This document shows, one piece after another, positions 43,545 to 51,729 of a stretch of 64,000 bases of DNA. The stretch covers positions 62,001 to 126,000 of IMG/VR virus record IMGVR_UViG_3300028837_003833; one strand, 5' to 3'. Both the position numbers and the translations under genes were made by a program. The stretch is from a virus. Under the pieces are notes generated by a model that saw only the letters and a program-made list of their open reading frames with translations, had not been told where the DNA came from and made no database searches. Position 1 is the first letter of the stretch, and each line of letters starts with the position of its first letter.

Positions 43545-43566
43545 TATATTAGTAGATTATTATCAC
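43545..43566 (-). promoter_or_regulatory. GATAAT-type promoter-like motif after a terminator
   Basis: Minus strand: GTGATAATAATCTACTAATATA, right after the terminator U-tract of the glycosyltransferase gene. A TTGAAT lies 17 bases before GATAAT (inside the terminator loop), so a sigma70-like reading is possible here. A hairpin CCCTCG-a..-GAGGG follows in the leader before the ribosome site. Confidence 0.55.
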
Positions 43567-43571
43567 GAAAT

Positions 43572-43601
43572 AAAAAAGGCTATTCAATGATATGGATAGC
43601 C
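43572..43601 (-). terminator. Rho-independent terminator after the intein-bearing glycosyltransferase
   Basis: Minus strand: GGCTATCC-ATATCATT-GAATAGCC-TTTTTTATTT, a near-perfect 8-bp stem with six T, about 30 bases after the stop at 43627. Confidence 0.8.
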
Positions 43602-43626
43602 CCCCTGTAAAATCTTAAAATGTTAT

Positions 43627-46600
43627 TTATTTATTTATACCAAATTGTTTAACCCATTCCTCTGCAATATTCTTCCAACTATACTCCTTCATCTTATCAT
43701 AAGCCTTTTTAGCCCATTCTAATCTATAAGACTCATCAGAAAGCATCTTAACTGCTTCCTCTACAAACTTAGTAGCATATGAAGGAGGAAGATCACCATT
43801 TCGGGATAACCCCTCAGGAGAAAGTAAAATACCTGCATCCCCTACCGTAGTCTGCAGACCACCATAGTCCGTAGTTATGATTGGACATTTAGATAATCCT
43901 GCAGACACTGCGGTTATGCAATTATGCACTATGACATTATTAGCTACATAAGTATTATCATCTTTAACCTCTAAATTGTACACAGGACCCACATATCTCT
44001 CTTTTTTATTAGACACGATAGGTAGATATGCATATTGATTATCTTGAAGAGCTGCTTGACCAGTACTCTTCTTATCTTCAATTTTATATCCTATAAATTT
44101 AAAAAGTTCAGGGTTTTGACTTAATGAACAACACAGACTATAAGCAACTAAGAATTTCTTTCCTCTTTTTATCTTTGTTACTCCTCCCTCTTTATACTTT
44201 AATACCTGACTCTTCTTACTTGAAGATAATGAAGAAACACAATTAAACTTTAAGAGAACATCAAACAAGTCAATTACTAATTGCCTACTAGCACACTCAA
44301 GAACAGTAGTCGCCTTACTCTGATACCCATCCCCTCTTAGTATACCTGAAATAATATATTTCAATAATTCTGGTGATAGATCTTTAACCCATTGAGGTAT
44401 ACATTTATGTCGAGCACCATCCCCAAAGTTATTAACCATAAAACGACCCAAAATCGCCGAAGACATATTAACAGTCATACCCTCTGTATCAGGACTGAGA
44501 CATACCCAAGGTTTTAACCCTAAGCGTTCTCCTATCGTACATAAAAAATCCGATACATCGACCTCCTTTTTATGTAAAGAAAACGTAAGAGTAGTTTTAC
44601 CATCGTAAGATCCTTCTGAAATAAACCAACCACAAAATTCTAAAAAATCTTCAGTAATAACAAAGTCCCTTATCTTTGTAGCACGATTTATGATAACTCT
44701 TTTGGAAGCATGATCTTTACAAAGATGTTTTCTACTATAAGCATCAATCATACTACAGACTTTACCATCAATTAAAACATCTGAACTATAATCGGAGAAA
44801 TTCCCTGGAGTATTCTCCTTCTTATTTTTTGGGTAAAGCAGATAATCTCCTTTATTTAAGGATTCTGCAGGTAACCATTCTGAATTATAAGGTTCAGATA
44901 TCTTCCAACATTCTTTTTTAGTCCTATACTCTTTATGGTACTTAAAATTAGAATCACATTTTAGAGCTCTCTTAGTACATGGAGTTTGTTGCATTCTTAC
45001 ACAATGTAATGATTCAGAATTCTTAGGTAATACCAAGATACTATGATTACTTGTTATCTTAAGGGGATCCATAAGATATTTAACATTGATATTGTTAATG
45101 TCCTCATCAATATCTCTTACAAAAACATGCGTAACAGGTTTAATGTTTCCCGTGTGTGTTAGCACTTTTGTACCTAAATTAATAGACTCTATAGAAAGGT
45201 CTCCATTAACAGAATTAATTTGTGTACCAGGAAGGCAGCAGAACGTTTCACTGAACCAAGTAGGATACAACCACACTTTAGATTCTTTCTCATACTCGGC
45301 TAACTGTTTCTTACTCACCCTATCAGCATATTTTACACCAGGCTGATTCATAAGTTCTTTAATCTCTGAAATAAATTTCAAAGACTCCTGATCTCCTCTT
45401 TTACGAGCCATAGACTCCCAATTAAAAAATCCATAAGCTACCACAAGCTCAAAATCAGGAATCTCTTTTCGTATCCGAGGCATTATTTGCAATAACTGAT
45501 AAAGACCTCGATCGGGACTTGAAGAATACACCGATTGATTTTTCTTTTTATACGTATCGACATCCTCATATAAACTAAAATCTTGACCATTTGCCGTAAG
45601 AAACATCTTATCACTAATAATCCCATGGTGATTCATAATAAATCTTTTATGCCATTCAGATAAATAAGCATATTTATCTACCCGCCAAGTCATAGTATCA
45701 TAGTTTTTATCCCCTGACAACCAAATGTCATGTATCATCACAAAATTAAGAAGTGAATGAATATTCATCTTCAATGGTTCAGTAGAACGAGAAACTATGA
45801 AAAAATCTATGACATCATATTGAATATCATTTTGAATATTCTTATAATCCCGATATATGACATCCCCGATTTTATTACCATTATCATCAAGAACAGGATC
45901 AAGAAGCATACCTTCTTTATCATCTATCAAGAGATCGTTATAAATTGTTGTCCTAAAACCCAATTTAACGAACTCTATAGCAAGATATGATGCCCATGTT
46001 TCTGATCCAGCCATACCCTCATCAACTTTAGCTTTGTTCCAGGGTTCCCATGCAGGACCAGTCCATATGACTACTCGTTTCTTTTCCCATTTTTTCTTCA
46101 TGATCGTATGATTCGTGACATCTTCTTTTCTATAAGATTCCAAATTCTCTAATTGATAAGCTCCCCGACTCACACCTCCAAAGTGAAAAACAAAAGAATC
46201 TATAGCTTGACCACACGCATACCCAAATCTACTCAGTCGCATCATAAGATCGAAATCCTCACAACCATTCTTATAGATAGGATCAAACAACCCTACCTCA
46301 TTAACCGCACACCGAGCAAAAATAGTAGCATAAGCTGCTATCCATTCTTGTTTTACAAAAACATCTTTATTCTTTTTATTAGATTCCTCCATAAACTTAT
46401 AAAGTTCATCTACATGAGGTTTTATCTCATCAATTTTCATAGCAGGATGAAGATCGATATTAGATTTCTCTAAGAGCATTGGATATGAAGGTTTGTTAGG
46501 AGCACCGTGTAACCATCCACGGTCACAATTACTAAGTACACCACATGATGCCAATCTATTAACACTTTCCATTTTCTTAACGAGATTAGTCAACCAGTAC

Positions 46601-47409
46601 TTAGAAACGATAACATCTGAATTCAGGATAACAAATAATTTTGTATTAGAAGCATTAATACCCGCATTACACGTCTCTGAAAAGGACAGTCTTATCTTTG
46701 TATCCCCTAATACAGTTATACCCTTTAAAGTGTTAAGGTACTCCCAGGTTTCCTCATTACTCCCTCCATCAGAAATAATAATATGAAATGGATAAAGAGT
46801 ATTCATGAGTATTGAAGAAATACACATCTTAAGATATTCAACATTATTATAACTGGTAATAATAATATCTACTATCGATCGATTCTTTACATCTATTTTT
46901 TCTGGAGGACTTTTAAATACAAGTTGGTCATTTATGAGATTTGTGAAAACCTCTTGATACTGTTTAGTGATTGCAGAAATACTATATCCCTCCACAGATT
47001 TCTTACCCGCTTCACCAATTTTTTTCCTTAGATTACTATCTTTAAGTTTTATAAGAGCTTTACGCCAATCTTCCTGTGTCTCACAGATAAATCCATTCTC
47101 ACCATCCACAACAATTTCTTTATAAGCTTGTAGAGGAGAACAAATAACCGGTAATCCAAGAGCCATAGCAGTAGTCGCCTTTACCGAACTCTTTGCCGGT
47201 TGAACATCTACTCGTTGTGGACAAAGTACTACATCACACTCATTCATTACATCTGACCAATTATCCAAGGTCCAGGGGTGTGTAGCGTTATCCCATTCAG
47301 TGCATAAAATAATCTCATAACCTGCACTCTCTATAGCATCCCGTAGCCAATCACTAATAAGCCACGAATTTCCTCCCATACCAAAAAATCCAGCTTTTAA
47401 TTTATTCAT
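43627..47409 (-). CDS. Multidomain glycosyltransferase interrupted by an intein
   Basis: 1,260 codons. Residues 1-160: a GT-B C-terminal-like half (VVLCPQRVDVQP, ALGLPVICSP, VVDGENGF, RKKIGEAGKKS). Residues about 178-440: GT2 domain (VDIIITSYNN, IISDGGSNEETW, FVILNSDV as the acidic metal motif, GCEDFDLMMRLSRFG). Residues about 445-724 and 1164-1260: GT4-type domain (GMAGSETWASYLA, WFSETFC-CITAVSAG, TTDYGGLQTTVGDAG). Codons 725-1163 are an intein placed at the conserved E-containing motif. It lies downstream of a broken HNH gene and another transferase; residues 1-20 (KLKAGFFGMGGNS) could continue that upstream protein. Likely decorates a virion or surface glycan; acceptor unknown. Confidence 0.85.
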   Translation of the reverse strand: MNKLKAGFFGMGGNSWLISDWLRDAIESAGYEIILCTEWDNATHPWTLDNWSDVMNECDVVLCPQRVDVQPAKSSVKATTAMALGLPVICSPLQAYKEIVVDGENGFICETQEDWRKALIKLKDSNLRKKIGEAGKKSVEGYSISAITKQYQEVFTNLINDQLVFKSPPEKIDVKNRSIVDIIITSYNNVEYLKMCISSILMNTLYPFHIIISDGGSNEETWEYLNTLKGITVLGDTKIRLSFSETCNAGINASNTKLFVILNSDVIVSKYWLTNLVKKMESVNRLASCGVLSNCDRGWLHGAPNKPSYPMLLEKSNIDLHPAMKIDEIKPHVDELYKFMEESNKKNKDVFVKQEWIAAYATIFARCAVNEVGLFDPIYKNGCEDFDLMMRLSRFGYACGQAIDSFVFHFGGVSRGAYQLENLESYRKEDVTNHTIMKKKWEKKRVVIWTGPAWEPWNKAKVDEGMAGSETWASYLAIEFVKLGFRTTIYNDLLIDDKEGMLLDPVLDDNGNKIGDVIYRDYKNIQNDIQYDVIDFFIVSRSTEPLKMNIHSLLNFVMIHDIWLSGDKNYDTMTWRVDKYAYLSEWHKRFIMNHHGIISDKMFLTANGQDFSLYEDVDTYKKKNQSVYSSSPDRGLYQLLQIMPRIRKEIPDFELVVAYGFFNWESMARKRGDQESLKFISEIKELMNQPGVKYADRVSKKQLAEYEKESKVWLYPTWFSETFCCLPGTQINSVNGDLSIESINLGTKVLTHTGNIKPVTHVFVRDIDEDINNINVKYLMDPLKITSNHSILVLPKNSESLHCVRMQQTPCTKRALKCDSNFKYHKEYRTKKECWKISEPYNSEWLPAESLNKGDYLLYPKNKKENTPGNFSDYSSDVLIDGKVCSMIDAYSRKHLCKDHASKRVIINRATKIRDFVITEDFLEFCGWFISEGSYDGKTTLTFSLHKKEVDVSDFLCTIGERLGLKPWVCLSPDTEGMTVNMSSAILGRFMVNNFGDGARHKCIPQWVKDLSPELLKYIISGILRGDGYQSKATTVLECASRQLVIDLFDVLLKFNCVSSLSSSKKSQVLKYKEGGVTKIKRGKKFLVAYSLCCSLSQNPELFKFIGYKIEDKKSTGQAALQDNQYAYLPIVSNKKERYVGPVYNLEVKDDNTYVANNVIVHNCITAVSAGLSKCPIITTDYGGLQTTVGDAGILLSPEGLSRNGDLPPSYATKFVEEAVKMLSDESYRLEWAKKAYDKMKEYSWKNIAEEWVKQFGINK
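43921..45237 (-). mobile_element. LAGLIDADG intein in the glycosyltransferase
   Basis: Codons 725-1163 (439 residues). Starts C-LPGTQINSVNGDLSI (Cys1, block A), has TSNHSILVL (block B), two LAGLIDADG-type motifs FCGWFISEGSYDG and IISGILRGDGYQS, block F 'YNLEVKDDNTYVANNVIV' and ends HN with Cys+1 (CITAVSAG). All splicing residues are present. The insertion point is the GT-B motif ETFC, part of the nucleotide-sugar site. Confidence 0.93.
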
Positions 47410-47410
47410 G

Positions 47411-48084
47411 TTATATCTCTTTTATTAATATATTTTTATTTCTTTTTCTTCGTTTACCACTCATAATATAAAGAATAATACTCTCCATAGTGTAACCCTC
47501 TCTTTGAAGCCTTTCTATAGTACCCACACTGACTTCAAGAAGAATAGCGGCATTATTCTTACTATAGATATAACCATTAATATTAATCTTTATGGAATTA
47601 CTCCTGCAGTTATTCTGTTCTATATAATCCGCCCATTTACAATTATCTGGAGAGTAATATCCTTATCATTATCTATTCTATGAATAGTATGCTTTTTAGA
47701 GGGTTTTTTCCCCATATCATTTATAAAGTTGGTAAAACCATTAATGTTATCCTTATGCCACATATCACATATTATTATTCCTCTTTCACCGTAATATTTA
47801 TACTTTTTATTATTTTTATTATAACACCTTTCGTGCATATGATACCATGCTTTAAGTTCTGTAGATCCTGTCATCCCATGAGTAACTGTAGCTTTTCTTA
47901 CCCTATCTAACCTATAACACCCACAACTATAAGTAACTTTACATGTGAGGGATGTCCCACATATTTCTTTTATATTGCCACAATCGCACAAACAGACATA
48001 ATAAGCTCTACCATATTTTATAATTCTTTCAACAACTAATAGTCTCCCAAATCTATTTCCTACTAAATTTTTTATTGCAGGCAC
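47411..48084 (-). pseudogene. HNH homing endonuclease gene, broken by a one-base frameshift
   Basis: GTG start at 48084 overlaps the TAG of the upstream glycosyltransferase gene. Reading: GRLLVVERIIKYGRAYYVCL, a CDCG/CGCY zinc-like part, then AWYHMHERCYN and HTIHRIDNDKD, after which the frame ends at 47620 as a non-homologous tail. In the +1 frame, YSPDNCKWADYIEQNN and a C-terminal INGYIYSKNNAAILLEVSVG follow and end at 47411: the normal end of phage HNH endonucleases of this kind. One A missing at about 47668 restores one ORF of 224 codons. It sits exactly between two glycosyltransferase ORFs with no room for a group I intron. Confidence 0.8.
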
Positions 48085-49760
48085 TATTCCCAGTCCCTCT
48101 TATATTGATGATCTACTTTAAATTTAATATTTTCTACAGCATCCTTAAGAACTACTGTGCGCATAAAACCATGTTCATTAGTGATTTCTTCCAACTTAGT
48201 AGAACAGCAAGTAATAAGATCCGCTTCACCCATACACTCATTTTCGAATGGATAGTTGAAAATTGCTTCACAATGATCAAAGACACATTTTATACCAACG
48301 GATTTTAAATGTTTCATCAATTCAAGATCTTCTTTACTAAATTGAGTAAAGATTACTATGGTAGTATCATCAATAGTATTTCTCAAATCAAAAATATTTT
48401 TACCATAATAAGTGGTAAGTATAGTACTATCTATACCCATCTCGACCATTTGATCGCATACATTCAATCTACGTAATCGAATAGAAGGATTAGATGAATC
48501 TATCGTAGGAACAAGCCACATTACTTTAAGATTCCGTATTTTTTTCAAGCGTAAATCACAAAAATCAAAATTATTCTTTAAGATACTCATACTGAAATCA
48601 TTTTTTTCTAGTATTTCTTTTATCTTTGGGATATCTTCTTCTTTCAAAGTCATCCCTTTAGATAAACGCTCTTCCTCATTAGTAATCATTTTACAAAGCT
48701 CGACCATTTGCTTATTATCAGGTTTATGTTTTAGGGCAAGACTACAATACTCCATACTTTTTTCATAATCTTTTTGATTATAATAAATAAGGGCTAATTT
48801 AGCTGCAGGTATGAAACCATAATAATCCACAATCTGAGACATACCACCATCGAGATTCTTTGTAAGAGCCTCTTTATAATATGAGACAGCAGTATCATGA
48901 TCACCATCATTCTCAAAGACACTACCAAGAATGACATAATTTTCAGCATATCTACTATTAAATCGAATACCTTTTAATGCATAGTTTTTTGCAGAAAAAA
49001 AATCTTTTTTCTCCGTATAATATCGAGCAAGTTTTATACAAGCAGTAGTAAGATTATCTGCAAAATCAGCACCCTTCTTTATGTAAGGATCAAGAACTGA
49101 TACGGCTTTATCCCAGCTACCAAAATCAGCCAGCTCTTTACCGTAATAAAATTTTATTCTTTCAGAACAACTCCCAGATTCATACACTTTTTTAAGGGCT
49201 TCTATGTTTCGAGCAGGATTGTGAGATTTGATCCTATAATGATCAATATTAATATCCACTCTCTTAAGTCTATCCTGAGGAACATCAAGATTCATATATT
49301 CATGAATAGGATCATGCCATTTAATATGATCACAATTTTTTACGATCCTTTCCCGAGGTAATATCATAATTGGATTATCTTTATCATCATGACTATAAAC
49401 GTAATTCATAATCACAATATCCAAGTTAATTAATTGAGGCTTTAACTTTAAAAGTTTTTGATACTCCGGAGGTTTTATAATATCATCAGAATCCAACCAT
49501 AAAATATACTGAGAAGTATTATTACTAAATGAGAAATTCCTGGCAGCACTAAAATCATCAACCCATTTAAAGAAAAAAGTTTTTGCACCATAACTTTCTG
49601 CCATAACTCTTATCTCAGGATCATCCTTAGGCATACTTAAAGTGATTACTATCTCATCAAATAAATCCCCTACACAACTCTTAAGACATCTTTCAAGAAC
49701 ATCCTTATCATCAGGACCTACAATAATATTTAAACCTAACAAGTGTACGCTCTTTGTCAT
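48084..49760 (-). CDS. Glycosyltransferase with GT2, TPR and GT-B-like parts
   Basis: 558 residues. Residues about 8-180 are a GT2 domain (GLNIIVGPDDKDVLERCLKS, DDFSAARNFSF, ILWLDSDD), typical of SPBc2-like TPR transferases. Residues about 185-380 are TPR-type helices (YYGKELADFGSWDKAVSVLD, AENYVILGSVFENDGDHDTA). The end (about 410-558: LKVMWLVPTIDSSNPSIRLRR, CVFDHCEAIFNYPF) is the start of a GT-B fold. The protein stops at KRDWE exactly where the HNH gene begins; the missing C-terminal half of the GT-B domain seems to be the first 160 residues of the next transferase. So the HNH insertion likely split one large gene. It overlaps the RHH gene by 4 bases. Confidence 0.85.
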   Translation of the reverse strand: MTKSVHLLGLNIIVGPDDKDVLERCLKSCVGDLFDEIVITLSMPKDDPEIRVMAESYGAKTFFFKWVDDFSAARNFSFSNNTSQYILWLDSDDIIKPPEYQKLLKLKPQLINLDIVIMNYVYSHDDKDNPIMILPRERIVKNCDHIKWHDPIHEYMNLDVPQDRLKRVDINIDHYRIKSHNPARNIEALKKVYESGSCSERIKFYYGKELADFGSWDKAVSVLDPYIKKGADFADNLTTACIKLARYYTEKKDFFSAKNYALKGIRFNSRYAENYVILGSVFENDGDHDTAVSYYKEALTKNLDGGMSQIVDYYGFIPAAKLALIYYNQKDYEKSMEYCSLALKHKPDNKQMVELCKMITNEEERLSKGMTLKEEDIPKIKEILEKNDFSMSILKNNFDFCDLRLKKIRNLKVMWLVPTIDSSNPSIRLRRLNVCDQMVEMGIDSTILTTYYGKNIFDLRNTIDDTTIVIFTQFSKEDLELMKHLKSVGIKCVFDHCEAIFNYPFENECMGEADLITCCSTKLEEITNEHGFMRTVVLKDAVENIKFKVDHQYKRDWE

Positions 49761-49933
49761 GCATACACCTCTCTTATCGATTCAAGCCCTGTACAACCTT
49801 CAAACTTTTTCCGATTGATATAATCATCAATCGCCCGTCTTATGATTTCAGCACGAGGAACACCCGTTACTTCCGAAATAACCTTAAGACCATGTAACTC
49901 TCCATCAGTAAGATGAAAATTTACTCTCTCCAT
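49757..49933 (-). CDS. Ribbon-helix-helix (Arc/CopG-like) regulator
   Basis: 58 residues, starting MERVNFHLTDGELHGLKVIS. A beta-strand (RVNFHLTDGE), helix (LHGLKVISEVTG) and helix (VPRAEIIRRAIDDYINRKK) match the Arc/MetJ/CopG fold: a strand pair that reads DNA, with 'GxP' before helix B. A good ribosome site (AGGAG) is 7 bases before the ATG. Its stop overlaps the glycosyltransferase start (ATGA), so both are co-translated. It may regulate the glycosyltransferase operon or other phage genes; target unknown. Confidence 0.8.
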   Translation of the reverse strand: MERVNFHLTDGELHGLKVISEVTGVPRAEIIRRAIDDYINRKKFEGCTGLESIREVYA

Positions 49934-49954
49934 ATATTTCTCCTAAAAACAAAA

Positions 49955-49980
49955 AAGGATAAGTATAGCATACTTACCTT
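49955..49980 (-). terminator. Hairpin with U-tract in the leader of the RHH gene
   Basis: Minus strand: AAGGTAAGTAT-GCT-ATACTTATCCTTTTTT. A stem of about 11 bp followed by six T. It lies between the promoter-like motif (49989-50008) and the RHH start, so it could be an attenuator rather than a plain terminator. Confidence 0.7.
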
Positions 49981-49988
49981 TATAAAAT

Positions 49989-50008
49989 ATATTAAGAGAT
50001 TATTATTC
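49989..50008 (-). promoter_or_regulatory. GATAAT-type promoter-like motif between two hairpins
   Basis: Minus strand: GAATAATAATCTCTTAATAT. It sits between the terminator-like hairpin at 50021-50046 and the leader hairpin at 49955-49980. The order terminator-motif-hairpin-ribosome site recurs at 43.5 kb. Confidence 0.55.
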
Positions 50009-50020
50009 GGATAAAATAAT

Positions 50021-50046
50021 GGGATTGAGTTTTTACACTCAATCCC
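50021..50046 (-). terminator. Perfect hairpin after the gene at 50105
   Basis: GGGATTGAGT/ACTCAATCCC, a perfect 10-bp stem with a 6-base loop. On the minus strand it is followed by ATTATTTTATCC, a weak U-rich tail. It lies about 58 bases after the stop of the gene at 50105. Confidence 0.7.
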
Positions 50047-50104
50047 ATATCCCATCACACACCACATGAACACCAAACGAAGGAACCAATTAAACAACAA
50101 TTTT

Positions 50105-50902
50105 TTAACTACGTGCTGAAGCTCCTGTTGCAGGAGCTCCCGATGCAGGAGCTGCTTCCACAGGAGTATTTTGATCTACCCTACCCTCTTTATTAGCGTA
50201 AGGACCAGGTTTTAATTTCACACCTTTGTTTTCCCAAAGTTGTCTTTGACTTACTCCACCTACAAGGATATCTCCAGTATATTCAACACTACCATCTTGA
50301 TAAGTCACTAAAGTAGCTTTATTACCAAAAGCATCACTATATTCTACCACTTGTGGATTTCTCTTTGTTGTTTCTAAAAGAGCTAATGAATCTGCAGGAG
50401 TCTTTGGACTTTGCTTTATCCCCATATTATAAACTTCTTTATTGATCTCTTTTTGTGTATCACGATATTGTTGAGCTTTAGCTGTTGCAGGATCACTTAT
50501 TTCTGTAGGATCCATCTTTGTCCAACCTCTTTCAAATTGTTGAGCAGCAGCTGGAAAAATACCCATCAAAGTCAGAGCTAATGCTCCTAATGCCTTAGAC
50601 ATTGCAGCAGCTTCTGCTTCTTGAGATGCTTCTATAGAAGACCCACTAGGACGAATTCCCTGAGATATCCCCTGCTGTATAAGCTTAAGTACCACACTCT
50701 CATCAGTCAGATCTACACCTTCTTGTCTTGCTTTTTGTATGATATTCCAGGGAATCTTTTTTACATCAATATTAGGAACCCCAGCCATAGCTTCAATAGT
50801 ATCTGAAACAGCATCAATAGAAGCAGCCTCTTGTATTAGTCCACGAGATTCTACTACATTAGCAATTCTGTCAAGATGTGCAACAATTTTTTTATAATCC
50901 AT
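50105..50902 (-). CDS. Virion-associated protein candidate with short N-terminal helix module
   Basis: 265 residues. The N-terminus HLDRIANVVESRGLIQEAAS followed by ASIDAVSDTIEAM is a short amphipathic-helix module resembling others here. A middle segment (about 105-125, KALGALALTLMGIFPAAAQQ) is Ala/Leu-rich and hydrophobic. A segment with DAFGNKATLVTYQDGSVEYTG is beta-like. The C-terminus is Ala/Pro/Gly-rich (PVEAAPASGAPATGASARS). The gene is divergent from the plus-strand block at 51014 and ends at a hairpin. Function unknown. Confidence 0.6.
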   Translation of the reverse strand: MDYKKIVAHLDRIANVVESRGLIQEAASIDAVSDTIEAMAGVPNIDVKKIPWNIIQKARQEGVDLTDESVVLKLIQQGISQGIRPSGSSIEASQEAEAAAMSKALGALALTLMGIFPAAAQQFERGWTKMDPTEISDPATAKAQQYRDTQKEINKEVYNMGIKQSPKTPADSLALLETTKRNPQVVEYSDAFGNKATLVTYQDGSVEYTGDILVGGVSQRQLWENKGVKLKPGPYANKEGRVDQNTPVEAAPASGAPATGASARS

Positions 50903-50978
50903 ATATATCTCCTAAAAAAATAAGGTATACTCCACAACAATATTTTGATATTAAAAGATAATTAGAAGATAATTAGAA

Positions 50979-51000
50979 GATAATAATAATGAATTAATAT
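50979..51000 (+). promoter_or_regulatory. GATAAT-type promoter-like motif for the plus-strand block
   Basis: Plus strand: AGATAATAATAATGAATTAATA, preceded by two AGATAATTAGA copies (three AGATAAT in tandem at 50957-50985). It lies 14 bases before the ATG at 51014 and is the only plus-strand copy I found of the motif that is common on the minus strand. Confidence 0.5.
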
Positions 51001-51013
51001 TTTTTTTAATGTA

Positions 51014-51718
51014 ATGATGGTATTAAAACATACTCCCGTTGAACTTATTACTCGTTTAAGAAGAGTAGCATCTGACTTAGAAGAGTATAGTCGTAAATCT
51101 GATGTATTTTCTGCTTTGAATGATATTTACGGATTTGAAGTTGATAAGAGTATTTCTCCGGAATGCCTTCAAAGTTTATATGGAAGTATTCAAAGGTTGA
51201 ATCCTGAATTAGTAAGAATGTGTGGGATAAAATCTTTGTCATTTGAGGATCTTGGTCCTTCTAAAGAATATTTTCCAAATCATGGTAAATATATCAATGA
51301 TACTTTAGTCTTAAATAATCAACTATTAAAAGATCCAAGTATTATAGTAGATAAAAATAATGGAGCTATTCTTAACAAATTTGATCAAACTCTTTATCAT
51401 GAATTAGGTCATGGATGGGATGAGTCTCAGGGAAAAGATAAAGATCTTTCTTTAGAAGAAGAATGGTTGAATCTCTCGGGTTGGTCTAAGTATCCAAAAC
51501 CTGGTTTAAAAAGAATACATATAAAAGAAAAAAGCACTCCAGAATTAGTAGGAGAATATTATTATTCTCCGAATGCTGAGTTCACTCGATTCTATGCAAA
51601 AAGAAATCCATGGGATGATTGGGCAGATAGTTTTTCCTATTATGTGGGAGGAGCTAAAAGTTATTTACCAAAGAACAAAATAGCATATTTTGATAAACTC
51701 CTTAGGAAATATACTTAA
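51014..51718 (+). CDS. Zincin-type metallopeptidase (HEXXH)
   Basis: 234 residues. HELGHGWDE has the zinc-binding HEXXH at residues 129-133 (H129, H133, catalytic E130). A further acidic segment NAEFTRFYAKRNPWDDWADS then FSYYVGG at the C-terminus fits the third-ligand region of zincins with the pattern (D/E)WADSFSYY. A helix MVLKHTPVELITRLRRVASD starts the protein and resembles the N-terminal helices elsewhere here. It could process a virion protein or cut a host component. It is the first gene of the plus-strand operon, directly after the promoter-like motif. No good ribosome site is visible before the ATG. Confidence 0.75.
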   Translation: MMVLKHTPVELITRLRRVASDLEEYSRKSDVFSALNDIYGFEVDKSISPECLQSLYGSIQRLNPELVRMCGIKSLSFEDLGPSKEYFPNHGKYINDTLVLNNQLLKDPSIIVDKNNGAILNKFDQTLYHELGHGWDESQGKDKDLSLEEEWLNLSGWSKYPKPGLKRIHIKEKSTPELVGEYYYSPNAEFTRFYAKRNPWDDWADSFSYYVGGAKSYLPKNKIAYFDKLLRKYT

Positions 51719-51729
51719 AGGTGGAAAAG

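Noticed and set aside
50941-51000. Origin of replication in the AGATAAT tandem repeats
   Set aside because: Only three short copies occur and they sit at a divergent promoter region; a promoter reading explains them.
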